64,000 nt of DNA, taken from contig NC_083885.1 of the NCBI RefSeq assembly GCF_032452875.1, forward strand, positions 63,541,925 to 63,605,924. Reading direction: 5' to 3'. The stretch comes from Bos javanicus (taxonomy: Eukaryota > Chordata > Mammalia > Artiodactyla > Bovidae). The notes under the pieces were generated by a model. That model was not told the origin of the DNA and did not search any database. It saw nothing but the letters and a program-made list of their open reading frames with translations. A program made the position numbers and the translations under genes. This document shows, in pieces, positions 23,901-35,400 of this stretch (position 1 is the stretch's first letter; every line of letters begins with the position of its first letter).

Positions 23901-26287
23901 TTCCTACTTTTGCATTCCAGTCCCTTATAATGAAAAGGACATTTTTTTGGGTGTTAGTTCTAAAAGGTCTTGTAGGTCTTCATAGAACCGTTCAACTTCA
24001 GCTTGTTCAGCATTACTGGTTGGGGCATAGACTTGGATTACTATGATATTGAATGGTTTGCCTCGGAAACAAACAGAGATCATTCTGTCGTTTTTGAGAT
24101 TGCATCCAAGTACTGCATTTCGGACTCTTTTGTTGACCATGATGGCTAATCTATTTCTTCTGAGGGATTCCTGCCTGTAGTAGTAGATATAATGGTCATC
24201 TGAATTAAATTCACCCATTCCAGTCCATTTTAGTTCGCTGATTCCTAGAATGTTGACATTCACTCTTGCCATCTCTTGTTTGACCACTTCCAATTTGCCT
24301 TGATTCATGGACCTGACATTCCAGGTTCCTATGCAGACTACTGTGTATGAAATAAACAAGAAGGATATACTGGATAGCACAGGGAATGTAGCAATTATTT
24401 TGTAATAACTTTAAATGGAGTATAACCTATAAAAACATTGAATCATATGTTGTATGCCTGAACCTAATATATTACAAACCAACGATATTTCATTTAAAAA
24501 TTTTTCCAGAATCTCAAATCTGAAAATATAGTGGAAAAAAACACCCACTGTCAGCCCACGTGCACTCATTTAAGCCATTCCCCTCCTTCTCAATGTCACG
24601 AACTGACACACGCACCACGAGCCTAGGCTGCCTTCTCTCCTCCTGAATCCCACGTGGCGGAGGCACCACGTCCCTGGGGCCGAGCCTCTGTCCTGGGACG
24701 CAGCCCAGGCTGAGGCTGATTTCCGACCTCCCACAGGGGCCGCAGATGCAGGGCCCAAGGACAGGGGCCCGCAGAGCAGGTAACTCCCACCCCAACACCC
24801 CCAGAGCCCCCCGAAAACAGCACCCCACCTTCTCCCCCTGACACAGCGTCTCCTCCTCAGCTCCAACCCAGCCACAGACGCCCAGGACCAGGCCATCTGT
24901 GAGCAGGAGAGGCGGCAGCCCGTGGGGGGCGGAGGGGGGGGGGCACAGAGACTTCTGGAGGCAGTGAGGGGGGGGACACTCAGAAGGATAGGGGACCGGG
25001 GCTGGGGACTGAAACCCCACACAGCACTCGCCCAGGTGCAGGGTGGGGGGAGGGGGGCACAGAGACCTCTGGAGGCCGTGGAGGGGATGCTCAGAAGGGT
25101 GGGGGACTACGCAGCACCCCCCTACAGGGTGCAAGGAAGGGGCTCCAGCCCTGAGGCTCTTGGAACCCCACCCAGTGGTGCCTCCTGCTCTGCTGCAGAT
25201 GCTGCCTTGAACAACACACACTCTGAGGTGGGGCTGCAGCTGGACCATCGGGTGAGACCCTTGCTCCTGTCTGGCCACCACAGACCTCCTGTTGCCAAAC
25301 TCAGCCCAGCGCACGCGTTGCTGTGCTCACACTCCAGCTCCAGCCACGCCTTCCCCACCCTTCCTTCCCAGCTCCCTGGGTCCTGCTGTGACGCCACCCT
25401 CCCCTTGCCCTGTGACCTCACGGCCCTTGTTCAGGGCGCCATGTCCTCTGGCTGAGTTTCTGGTGTAGGGGTGCAGCCCCAGGTCTCATGAGAATGCGTG
25501 CATCAGTGGATGGCCCACATGGCCCAGGCTCCCCTCCTTCACCGCCAGCAAAGGGCGCGGGAGAGCGGGCGCCACCCCCCAGGCCCTGCAGGTACGGCAG
25601 GTGTTCAGCTCGTGGTGAGAGGGGCCCCACGCCAACAAGCTGGCGGAGTCCCAGAATGCAAGGTGCTGATGAGGAAAGTAAATCAAGAGACGGGACTGGG
25701 CACTCGGGGCAGGCACACTCGGTAGGAAGGTCCTGAGGCAGAAGGGACAAGCTTTAGCAGGAAGACGGCTGTGTGCCGGGCCAGATGAGCAAGAGGTCTG
25801 GGCTCAGACAGAAACCAGGGCCGCACAAAGCACCCGGAGGTTCCCGGGCGTCAGGAGGCCCCTGGAGTTTCCATCAGGAGAGAGAGCTGACCTGACACGA
25901 GGGCGGCGGACCCAGGAGGCGCCTGTCCTGCCTCACTGCCTCCCTCCAGCACAACAGGCGAGAGGCAGGCCCCCAGGAGGGGACGGGCGCCCTGTGAGCC
26001 CCCGAGATCACGAAGGCAGGAGGCGCCCCCCTGTCCTCCTGCTTGGGGGGATTCCGGGAAGGATGGACAGATGCACAGCAGATAGGTCCCTCCTCTCCAG
26101 GCTTCCAGGCGCCCCATATCACACACCTTCCCCCCGCAAGCTGGCACATCTGAAGCCCCACAAGGACGTGACCTACGCCCAGCGGAACCACTCGATCGTC
26201 AGAAGGGGAACAGCCACACCCCCGGTTCCCCCGTCAGGGGAGCCCCCAGCAGAGCCCAGTGAGTACGCTGCTCTCGCCGTTCGCTAG
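14946..26287 (+). CDS. LILRB-like inhibitory receptor gene A, with two dead Ig exons
   Basis: Exons: signal 14946-14979 and 15131-15166; Ig1 15338-15622; dead Ig2 15755-16057 (TAA at 15910-15912); dead Ig1' 16394-16679 (286 nt, one extra G, plus AAA-TAG); Ig2' 16812-17114; Ig3 17324-17620; Ig4 17846-18148; stem 19103-19135; membrane 19410-19526; cytoplasmic 24704-24779, 24861-24898, 25199-25251 and 26141-26287 (stop TAG). Every Ig exon begins and ends in phase 1, so skipping the two dead exons gives an open frame of 573 residues with four Ig domains. The family binds MHC class I or related ligands on leukocytes and signals through ITIMs. The membrane segment (TWYLSVLIGVSVTFVLLLL..) has no charged residue. 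Tail motifs are AIYAAL, VTYAQR (second ITIM damaged) and SEYAAL. The membrane-to-tail intron is inflated to 5.2 kb by BovB. It could be a working gene or a pseudogene. Confidence 0.82.
19590..20134 (+). mobile_element. L1 LINE 3' end in gene A intron (left part)
   Basis: The sequence from CAGAATTATCATATGGTCCA through CATTACTCAGCCATAAAAAA to AACTAATGGTTACCAGGGGG is the 3' end of an L1 on the + strand. The same fragment sits in the same intron of gene C (58,880-59,575), so it predates the duplication. In gene A it is split by BovB and continues at 24,335-24,520. Confidence 0.85.
19817..19860. repeat. (GT)n(AT)n microsatellite
   Basis: A dinucleotide tract of GT repeats passing into ATATATAC repeats lies inside the L1 fragment. 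The paralogous tract in gene C (about 59,100-59,127) is shorter. Confidence 0.95.
21232..22308 (+). mobile_element. Solo LTR of a class-II-like endogenous retrovirus, nested in BovB
   Basis: This is a 1,077-bp LTR beginning TGCGGGGAGC and ending GACCCTGGCA, flanked by the 6-bp target-site duplication GAAATA (21,226-21,231 and 22,309-22,314). The uninterrupted BovB target is seen at about 50,524-50,535 (AAGCAGAAATAGATG), which confirms the insertion point exactly. It contains a TATAAAAACTACTT promoter-like box near 22,056 and an AATAAA at about 22,075. No viral genes remain. It is the same family as 10,604-11,849 and 49,032-49,435. Confidence 0.95.
23265..23543 (-). mobile_element. Bov-A2 type SINE nested in BovB
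   Basis: A dimeric bovine SINE, in reverse orientation, with two halves each containing the CTCCAGGCAAGA-like / TTCCAGGCAAGA-like block and GACTCTGTGCAACCCCATAG. It is flanked by a 12-bp duplication, TGTATAATCATA (23,253-23,264 and 23,544-23,555). Confidence 0.93.
24335..24520 (+). mobile_element. L1 LINE 3' end in gene A intron (right part)
   Basis: This is the continuation of the L1 fragment broken by BovB at 20,135. AGACTACTGTGTATGAAATA and ATAACTTTAAATGGAGTATA match 59,398-59,485 in gene C, where the two halves are contiguous. Confidence 0.85.
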
Positions 26288-26462
26288 CCCAGGAAGGACC
26301 CGACCCCAGGCTCCCGGGACAGATCTCAGACCCCAGGAGGCATGGGAGCTGCCAGCAGTGGACACCACCTGACCACCAGCAGCAGTCCCTGGGCTCCTAA
26401 CAGACCACCAGGAGCCCCGGGGACCCTTTCCGCTCAACTGGTTCTACCCTCAGAAACAGCAT

Positions 26463-26738
26463 CCTGGACCCCCGGTGGCCCAGTGGTTAAGAGTCTGCCA
26501 ACCAAGGCACGGGACATGGGTCTGATCCACTTGCTGCCGGACAGCTGAGCCTAGGGGCGCTGCAGCTGCCGAAGCCCTGGTGCCCAGAGCCGGTGTACCT
26601 CGAGAGGAGCCAGTGCGTGAGTAGTCCGTGCACAGACAGGCATCACCCTCCACTCGCTGCAAGCAGAGAGAGCCCACGTGAAGCAGGGAAGACCCAGCAC
26701 AGCCACAAATAAACATTACTAAAAAACTGAAAAGCATG
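26463..26738 (+). mobile_element. CHR-2 type tRNA SINE in the 3' region of gene A
   Basis: It starts CGGTGGCCCAGTGGTTAAGA, the tRNA-like head of the cetartiodactyl SINE, and ends with AAGACCCAGCACAGCCACAA and an A-rich tail. The tail supplies AATAAA at 26,708-26,713, 421 bases after the gene A stop, which could serve as its polyadenylation signal. The same SINE lies 3' of gene C. Confidence 0.85.
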
Positions 26739-27714
26739 TTTCAGTTTCCTTAAAAAAGATAATTAATATCCTCATTTTATAAAGAAGACAACAGACTCTC
26801 AATTATCAGTGATTTTGAAAAAGATCAGCACATTACTCCAAACGAAGGGAGGAACAGGGAAACAACAATGACAAGGGTAGCTACCACTGAGGACAAACAA
26901 GGAGAGGAAAATCAGAAAAGCCAGAAAGCTTCGTCCCTGAGGGCGTGGACCACACTCACACATGCTAGGCCCAAGGACCAAGTCAGAAAGAGAGAAGGTG
27001 TTGCTTTACCGCCATCAGGACACGACGGCAGGTCCTTCAGACTTTAGAAAGTTAAACACTTCATAGAAGGACAGTTTTATGCTATTGTAGTAGAAAATGT
27101 AGATGACACAGACCAAAAGCCTCAAAAATAAAATTTATCAAAATTATGGACACAAGGATAAACAGAAAATCTGAATTCTCCTATATGTTAAAGTGAACTC
27201 TGAGTCCAGAGAGTTTCACAGGTGAATGCATCTGAACACGTGGGCACTCATGAAACACACACTCGTACACACACCTACCGAGCTCACACCAGCTTATGCA
27301 GAGAGGGGAGAAGGAAGGAAGGGCACACTCCCCAAAACATTTCACTGCACCAGAAAAACCTGAGATGAAACGGTGACACGGAAACTGCAAAATGGGGAAA
27401 TCTCAGGAAGATCTTTTCTCCTGGTTTCTGTTTTCCTAAACAAACATTCACAAAGAGGATTCATCAGTAAATAAAATGGACCACATATCACGCACGTGCA
27501 CCTATTTTTTTCAAGAATGTGTGGTTGGTTTCATCCGCAAAAATCCATCAGTACAATTCAAATATTAAAAGAAGAAATTTTAAAACATCATGATAACAGA
27601 TGAAAGTTTTTGATAAAATACACCACCAATTTATAATGAAAAAGTCAAGTAGAAGGGAATTTCCTATCATTTATCAAAGCATCTTCTAAAACCTGCATTA
27701 GAAATCTATTTTTT
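26739..27714. other. Intergenic DNA shared with the region 3' of gene C
   Basis: The stretch is nearly identical to 61,790-62,775, for example CAGCACATTACTCCAAACGA. I see no gene in it. It marks the right part of the duplicated LILR unit. Confidence 0.6.
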
Positions 27715-27760
27715 ATGTTTATTTATTCATTGTTGCTGTGTGGGCTTTTCTCCAGTTGCA
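27715..27760 (-). mobile_element. Truncated CHR-2 type SINE end
   Basis: ATTCATTGTTGCTGTGTGGG followed by CTTTTCTCCAGTTGCAG is the reverse complement of the 3' part of the CHR-2 SINE. It joins directly onto a BovB fragment whose 3' half is missing. The same junction occurs at 62,780-62,824. Confidence 0.6.
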
Positions 27761-29426
27761 GCAATTTGATCTCTGGTTTTTCTGTCTTTTCTAAAACCAG
27801 CTTGAACATCTGGAAGTTCATGGTTCACGTCCTTTGAAGCCTGGCTTGGAGAATTTGGAGCACTACTTTACTAGCGTGTGAGATGAGTGCAATTGTGCAG
27901 TAGTTTGAGCATTCTTTGGCATTGCCTTTCTTTGGGATTGGAATGAAAACTGACCTTTTCCAGTCCTGTGGCCACTGCTGAGTTTTCCAAATTTGCTGGC
28001 ATATTGAGTGCTGCACTTTCACAGCATCATCTGTCAGGATTTGAAATAGATCAACCGGAATTCCATCACCTCCACTAGCTTTATTCAAAGTGATGCTTCT
28101 TAAGGCCCACTTGACTTCACATTCCAGGATGTCTGGCTCTAGGTGAGTGATCACACCATTGTGATTACCTGGGTCATGAAGATCTGTTTTGTACAGTTCT
28201 TCTGTGTATTCTTGCCACCTCTTAATATCTTCTGCTTCTGTTAGGTCCATACCACTTCTGTCCTTTATTGTGCCCATCTTTGCATGAAGTGTTCCCTTGG
28301 TATCTTTCATTTTCTTGAAGAGATCTCTAGTCTTTCCCATTCTGTTGTTTTTCTCTATTTGTTTGCACTGATTGCTGAGGGAAGCTTTTTTAGATCTCCT
28401 TGCTATTCTTGGAACTTTGCATTCAGATGGGAATATCTTTCCTTTTCTCCTTTGCTTTTCACTTCTATTCTTTTCACAGCTATATGTAAGGCCTCCTCAG
28501 ACACCCACTTTTTGCATTTCTTTTCCATGGGGATAGTCTTGATCCCTGCTCCTGTACAAAGTCACAAACCTCTGTCCAGAGTTCATCAGGCACTCTATCA
28601 GATCTAGTCCCTTAAATCTATTTCTCACTTACACTGTATAATCATAAGGGATTTGATTTAGGTCATACCTGAATGGTCTAGTGGTTTTCCCTACTTTCTT
28701 CAATTTAAGTCTGAATTTGGCAACAAGGAGTTCATGATCTGAGCTACAGTCAGCTCCACGTCTTGTTTGTGCTGACTGTATAGAGCTTCTCCATCTTTGG
28801 CTGCAAAGAATATAATCAATCTGATTTCGGTGTTGACCATCTGGTGATGTCCATGTGTAGAGTCTTCTCTTGTGTTGTCGGAAGAGGGTGTTTGCTATGA
28901 CCAGTGTGTTCTCTTGGCAAAACTCTATTTGCCTTTGCCCTGCTTCATTCTGTACTCCAAGGCCAAGTTTGCCTGTTACTCCAGGAGTTTCTTGACATCC
29001 TACATTTGCATTCCAGTCCCCTATAAGGAAAAGGACATATTTTGGTGGCTGTTAGTTCTAAAAGGTCTTGCAGGTCTTCATAGAATCGTTCAGCTTCTTC
29101 AGCGTTACTGGTTGGAACATAGACTTGGATTCCTGTGATACTGAATGGTTTGCCTTGGAAACGAATAGAGATTATTCTGTCAATTTTGAGATTGCATCCA
29201 AGTACTGCATTTCAGACTCTCTTGTTGATCATGATGGCTACTCCATTTCCTCTGAGGGATTCCTGCCCACAGTAGTAGATATAATGGTCATCTGAGTTAA
29301 ATTCACCCATTCCAGTCCCTTTAAGTTCGCTGATTCTTAGAATGTCGACGTTCACTCTTGCCATTTCCTGTTTGACCACTTCATATTTGCCTTGATTCAT
29401 GGACCTAACATTCCAGGTTCCTATGC
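27761..29426 (-). mobile_element. BovB LINE, 5' half
   Basis: In reverse orientation it carries the N-terminal and middle parts of the BovB polyprotein (27,825-28,340 open: MGKTRDLFKKMKDTKGTLHA). The 5' end at 29,380-29,426 has the same GGACCT..ATTCCAGGTTCCTA sequence as the copies at 24,334 and 52,251. The 3' half with the catalytic YADD motif is missing. It corresponds to the longer copy at 49,436-52,251, so it is the same old insertion in the duplicated unit. Confidence 0.92.
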
Positions 29427-32400
29427 AATATTGCTCTTTACAGCATCAATTTTGTCAATTATACCACAGTAAAGTTGAAAAGCTTTTCTTTCATTTAATT
29501 ACACTAGGCACATTGGGAGTTATTCCATTGCTCATTTTAGGCAATTGATCTCGTGCTTAAAGTACGTATTTACATTTTTATTTCTGAACACGTATGCATT
29601 CTCCTCCTCCTTTAGAAAAGACAAAGTTCTAACGGTGCTTCACCTGAACTCTGGGTACTCATATACACGTGTGTGGGCATGTGCATGTCTCTCTCCATGC
29701 ACACGTGTGGGTGTGCTTGTGCGTGCAAGTGTGTGTCTGTGTACTTCTCCAAAGCTCATTTTCGGCCACGCGTTCCTCTCTGTTGCATCTCACTGTCTCT
29801 CTGCCATCTCTTAGTATCCCTTTCTGTGTGAAAACAGTCAGTATCTAAGAACTTGCACCTCTAGAAATGCCTTCTCTCACCCTCATTCTCTTTTAACAAG
29901 TTGCTTGAGAACACTCTATTTGGAATCCAGTGTGTGACTCAAGTACTAGGAGAGGAAAACGCTTGTGAAGGTTAAGGGCCCCATGCCCCCAGAGCCCACG
30001 TCCTCTCTCAAGACCTGGCGGGTTGAGTCTGAGGCACGGCCCACAGCAGGAGGCGGTGCCGAACCTCCTGGAAGCTGGGGATGTGCTCTGCATGAAGCTC
30101 TCACTTCTGCCCCTTGCAAGTATTCCGACTCAGGGGGAACTCTTCCTGGTTAATTCTCAGGTGGAACTCTTCCTGGTTAACTCCCTGACGGCATGGCTCC
30201 AGTATCCTTTAGTGCCCCGTTTTGGTAGGGGGCAGTCTGCTCCCTGTGGGTTGGTCATTCTCTTGATAATCTGCGTTTTCCACAGGAAGTAGTTTCAGGA
30301 CATTTTTAGGGCCTCAGCCCAGTCCGCCTTGATTTTTTTTTTTAATTTACTTAAAAGAGAATTAACTGTTTCAAACTGTATAATTCAGTGCGAAGTACTT
30401 TGTAAATTTAACCTTCAGTTTCTCAGTTTACTATGAAAGGTCAAAATATGGATGTTACTTTTTTTACCATGTAGTTAATTAACCTATTTGTTGACGTTGC
30501 TGCCCCACACAGGCTCTCCGTTGCAGGGTGTGGGGTCTTTAGCTCAAGTGTGCCGTGTCTGGATCCCTGGCGGCTGATCCCGCCCGGGCCCCTAAGTAAG
30601 GAGCGCCGAGTCTCAGTCAGGAGCCCAGCAGGGCGGCCCTCAGGTGTCACGTGCACAGCATGAGTCCCAGCCCTTCGCAGGTCGGTTCTCCTCAGTAAAG
30701 GAGGTTCTGTTACTTGCTTCCTCAGCCGTTGCTCTCTGTCGTGAGCGTCTTCCCGTCTGACACTTAGGACAGATACCACACTGGCCATCAGCACAGGCCC
30801 GCCTCTCCTGAATCTCCCTGTCTGCTCTCTGTGCTGCACTCTGGACCATTTCCTCAATGCTATGCTCCAACTTCATACCGGGCTGCTCAGCTGCCTTCTT
30901 GGCTGCATGACTTTTTAACGTGTTCAATCTACTGGACTGTTCACGTTGAAAATTTTCACCTCTTTTCAGTGACCACCTGTTCCTCTGCAAAATAATCCAT
31001 GTGCTTGCCTCCCTTTATTTTTCTGTGACCATGGTTCCCTCTGTGTGTCCACATCGGTGGAAACCTTCCTCCGACCCCGAGACGAGCCCCGCCGCCAGGG
31101 CCACACCGCCAACCTCTCCTGCTTTGCTGTGGTTCCCCTCCATTTGGGGAACTTTCTTTCTGCCCTTGTCTGTGGTTACCTGTTTCAGAAACACTCTCCA
31201 GAGTACGTCTCAGGGTTAGGAGCAGAGGAGGCTCTGGGTGGGCACCACACTCACCCCCTTCGGTGCAGTCTCAGCCGGCAGCCCTTCACGTCCCCTCTCT
31301 CCTGCTGTCACCTCGTCTGGAAATTGACCATGACGACGGCAGAAAGAGCCTGCAGCCCCTCTGAGAGCTGGGGTCAGGACAACAGGCAGAGGAGGAACCT
31401 CAGGCGCAGAGAAAGGGCACTGCCGCCCCAGGTACATGAGCAGCGGGTACACGTTTACAGGAGCATCTGTTTTCCAACAGAGTGAGAGCTCTGACCCTAA
31501 TGAATACCTCCTAAAGCTTGCAGGTGATGACAAGACCGGGAGGACACTGTGCCCAAGGACCCCGGGGCCCTGAGGAGGCAGGAAGCACCCAGGGGCTTGT
31601 TCCCAGGAAGGTGGGCTGGACGGTCATGCGATACAGAGAGACGTCCTGAAGGGGGCTGCGATGGGGGAAACCCAACTCCGGGGCAGTGGAGGAGTCAGTT
31701 TCCTTCCTTATTCCCTGAAGCCTCCTCTGGGCTCTTGGCCACATGGACTCCACTGAGCCCAGGGACACTCTGATCTTTTGTGCCTCATAAAGAGCAGACT
31801 TGTGGACACAGAGGGGAAGGAGAGGGTGGGGCGAATGGAGAGAGTAGCATGGAAACGCACACGCAGGCACGTGTAAAACAGACCACGGGGAATGTGCCCT
31901 GTGACTCAGCGAGCTCACACAGGGCTCTGTACAACCCAGAGGGGAGGGAGGTTCTAGAGGGAGGGCATGTGACACACGCGGCCGATCCATGCTGATGTGT
32001 GGCAGAAACCAGCACCATATTGTAAAGTAATGATCCTCCAATTTAAAAAAAAGTGTGTCTCTGGGTATCTGAGCCCTGTGGGCAGCAAGACACAGCATCC
32101 TCCCCAAAGCATCTCCAGCGCCTGCTGACCCCGTCCACGGAGAGGACCTGCTGATGGGTGGGCAGAGGAGGAAGCAGACCCTGAGGGGAGGCTCGCAGAG
32201 GGAAGGACATGCCTTGCTTGCCCACACCTGAAACGGGTGTCTCAGGAACACACTGAGACTGTCACAGGAACAACGCCTGGCTTTCAAGAAGAGGCTGTTC
32301 CCCTTCCTGTGGGGACACTGATGTGACAGCCACGTGACAGGAAGCCCCAGCCTTGGAGAGGACACACCCTGTGGTCCGTCTGTCCGGAGGACACCCAGGT

Positions 32401-32441
32401 CTCCTCCATCCTCACAGCCGGGACTGCAGGGAAGAGATGCC
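29427..32441 (+). repeat. Upstream block of LILR gene B (segmental duplication)
   Basis: This 3-kb block is closely similar to 52,252-55,257 before gene C and, in decayed form, to parts of 10,150-14,945 before gene A. It holds no gene that I can support; long open frames such as 31,511-32,608 on the minus strand lie over the conserved 5' region and are not family-like proteins. The ETS/PU.1-like CTTCCT is at 32,303-32,308, 139 bases before the gene B start codon. Confidence 0.7.
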
Positions 32442-35400
32442 ATGGCCCCCGTGCTCCCCGCCCTGCTCTGCCTTGGTGAGATGGGAGGGGTAGGGGGAGC
32501 CCTGGTCTGGAGGGACCTCCAGCTAGCCTGCTCCATCAGGGCACCCCAGGGCCCAGGAGACTCCCCGGGTGGAGAGGCGCTGCTCAGAGCTGAGGGCACA
32601 CCTCTCACAGGGCGCTCTCTTCCAGGACTGAGTGTGGGGCTGAGGACCCAGGTACAGGCCGGTGAGTCTGTCCCAGGGCCCAGCTCCCTCCTCTCGTGGG
32701 GACAAGGTCACCCCCAGGCCGTGGGCAGGGGGAGGGCAGCTCGGGGGTCATGGAGGGGGATCTGGGAGGTCTGGGCTGAGAGCCGGAACCTGGGGGGGAT
32801 GCCTGGTGAGCCCGCCTCTGATTTCCTTCCAGGGACCCTCCCCAAACCCACCATCTGGGCTGAGCCGGGCTCTGTGGTCTCCTGGGGGAGCCCCGTGACC
32901 ATCTGGTGTCAGGGTCCCCCGGGGGCCCAGGAGTTCCATCTGGATAAAGAGGGAAACCCAGATCTCTGGGACAGACAGAAACCCCTGGAGCCCGGGGACA
33001 AGGCCAGGTTCTCCATCCTATACATGAGAGAGGACCACGCAGGGAGCTATCACTGCTACTATGGAACCCGCACTGGCTGGTCAGAGCGCAGTGACCCCCT
33101 GGAGCTGGTGGTGACACGTGAGGGACACTCGGGGGCCTTGGGCTCTGCCCTCGGGAGGGGTCTGCTCTCAGGGGCTGTCCCTCTCACAGCCCAGCCCTGG
33201 GGAGGGGAGGGGAGGAGAGGGTGGGGGCCCCACGGAACCAGCTGCCTCCTTCTCTCCTAGCACCCTACGGCAAACCCAGCCTCTCAGCCCTGCCGAGCCC
33301 TGTAGTGATGTCGGGAGGGAATGTGACCCTCCAGTGTGGCTCCCATCAGGGATTTAACAGATTCCTTCTAACCAAGGAAGGAGAAGACGAGTCCTCTCGG
33401 GCCCTGGATGGACAGCGAATGCTCAACGGGCAGACCCAGGCCCTGTACCCCGTGGGCCCCGTGACCCCCGGGCATGGGTGGACGTTCAGATGCTACGGCT
33501 TTTACAGGGACACGCCCCAGGTGTGGTCAGCCCCCAGCGACCCCCTGGAGCTCCTGGTCCCAGGTGAGGAATCCCGTCCTGACCCCATACATTTGTGCAG
33601 ACAAGACAACGTACTGGGGTCTCTGCTCCCAGGGGAGCCCCTGTGAGAGGCTGGGGAGAGGAGCGTGGGGCTCACAGGACAGACACACAGACTGAGACAC
33701 GACGAGGCCTGGGGCCGGGTTGGGAGAGGGGGTCCACGGGGGAAGTGGTCCCTACAACCCAGTGCGTGTCTCTCCCCAGGGCTGTCTGGGAAGCCCTCCC
33801 TCCTGACCCCGCAGGGCCCTGTGGTCACCTCTGGACAGAACCTGACCCTCCAGTGTCGCTCTGACGTCGGCTACACCACATTCGCTCTGTCCAAGAAGGG
33901 GAGACAGGACCTCCCCCAGCGCCCTGCCCAGAGACCCCAGGGGGGGCTCTATCAGGCCGACTTCCCCCTGGGCCCCGTGGGCACCTTCCACAGGGGCCAG
34001 TACAGATGCTATGGTGGACACGGACTCTCCTCCGAGTGGTCGGCCCCCAGTGAGACCCTGGAGCTGCTGGTGGCAGGTGAGGAGCCAGCAGGTCAGTCGG
34101 AGACCAGACTCTGCACAGGCCCCACCGGGGAGCCCCAGGGGTGAGGCTGGGACGAGGGGGAGGGGTCCCAGGGAGGGACAGAGAGACAGGGGTTGGGGAG
34201 GGGAGAGACTGAGATATAGAGACAGCGCTGAGGGGCCAGAGAGGCCCGCGGAGTCTCGCTCAGAACCTGGGCCGGTGCCCGCACCCCCTTCCTCTCTGCA
34301 GGACGGCTCAGAGACAGACCCTCCCTCTCGGTGCAGCCGCGCCCCTCGGTGGCCCCGGGGGAGAATGTGGCCCTGCTGTGTCAGTCAGGAAACAGACGGA
34401 CACCTTCCTTCTGTCCAAGGAGGGGGCAGCCCATCGCCCCCTGCGTCTGCGCTCCCAGGACCAAGCCGGGCGGTACCAGGCCGAGTTCTCCTTGAGCCCT
34501 GTGACCTCAGCCCACGGGGGCACCTACAGATGCTACGGCTCACTCAGCACAGACCCCTACCTGCTGTCACAGCCCAGTGAGCCCCTGGCGCTCGTGGTCG
34601 CAGGTGAGGCCCAGTCTGTCCGTCAACTCAGCAGCTCGGGGCTCTGCCCTGGGAGCGCAGGACGGTGGTGGAGGAGGGGGCGCTGAAGGAGGGCCCCCTG
34701 AGGGAGGGGCCTCGGAGCCCGCGCCCCTTCCCTTCCTCCCGCACTGGGGTCCCGGAGGGGCAGGTGGGCAGTGTGAGGGTCTCGGGGAGGCCACAGGGCT
34801 GTGCAGGGCAGAGGTGGGTGAGGTGGGGTCCTCGGGTCAGCCCGGCGTACGCCTTCCTGGGCTCATTCCCAGGACCCAGTCTCCCAGCCACAGACCCAGA
34901 TCCGAACCTGGGGAGTCTCGGGGCTCTCTGCTCAGGGGAGACAGCCCACCCCAGGGCATTTTAACATTCTCTGGGAGGACAAGGCCCCTCAGATCGTCAA
35001 GGGGCAGCGGGGAGTCAGGCAGAGATGGCGCCAGAGCCACAGGCTGCAGGGGCCTGAGGCTGCTGGATGGGGTTCAGTCTGTGGAGAAGCAGGTCCGCCC
35101 CCACCACATCCTGCCCCCGGAGGCTGCAGGGATCACCTCCTCCCCCGGGCAGAGTCCAGCTGGCAGACACAGAGGGCTGAGCGAGCGTCTGTAGGGGGAG
35201 GTGGATCCGTGGGAGCCACCGTTGGGTCCCACCCCGGGACCCCACGGACCACTGATCAGGGGCGGGGTCCCACCCCAGGACCCTGCAAACACCACTCAGG
35301 GGCGGGCCCCACCCTGGGACCCCACAGACCACCGCTCATAGGGGTCCACCCCGGGACCCCACAGACCACTGCTCAGGGGAGGGCCCCACCCCACCCTGTG

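Larger units (their letters stand above)
20135..24334 (-). mobile_element. Near full-length BovB LINE nested in gene A intron
   Basis: The element reads 3' to 5' on the given strand. The BovB tail is at 20,135-20,175 (CAGTTCAGTTCAGTCGCTCA), reverse transcriptase pieces follow (20,149-20,409; 20,518-20,754; 20,773-21,231), then after an LTR interruption the middle part (22,318-23,250) and the endonuclease-like N-terminal part (23,925-24,330, including CIGTWNVRSMNQGKLEVVKQ). Without the nested LTR and SINE it is about 2.8 kb. Multiple frameshifts and stops make it inactive. It splits an L1 fragment that is unbroken in gene C, with a short GACT duplication at the junctions, so it arrived after A and C separated. 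Confidence 0.93.

Noticed and set aside
24514..25314. A 266-codon minus-strand frame over the gene A cytoplasmic exons
   Set aside because: It is the opposite strand of exons and GC-rich introns of a well-supported + strand gene; a similar shadow appears over gene C.
31511..32608. A 365-codon minus-strand frame upstream of gene B
   Set aside because: It crosses the conserved 5' region and first two exons of gene B on the other strand and is not kept as one frame before gene C.
32334..33260. A continuous 308-codon + strand frame through the first exons of gene B
   Set aside because: It reads through introns with good splice sites; the spliced exon series explains the sequence better.
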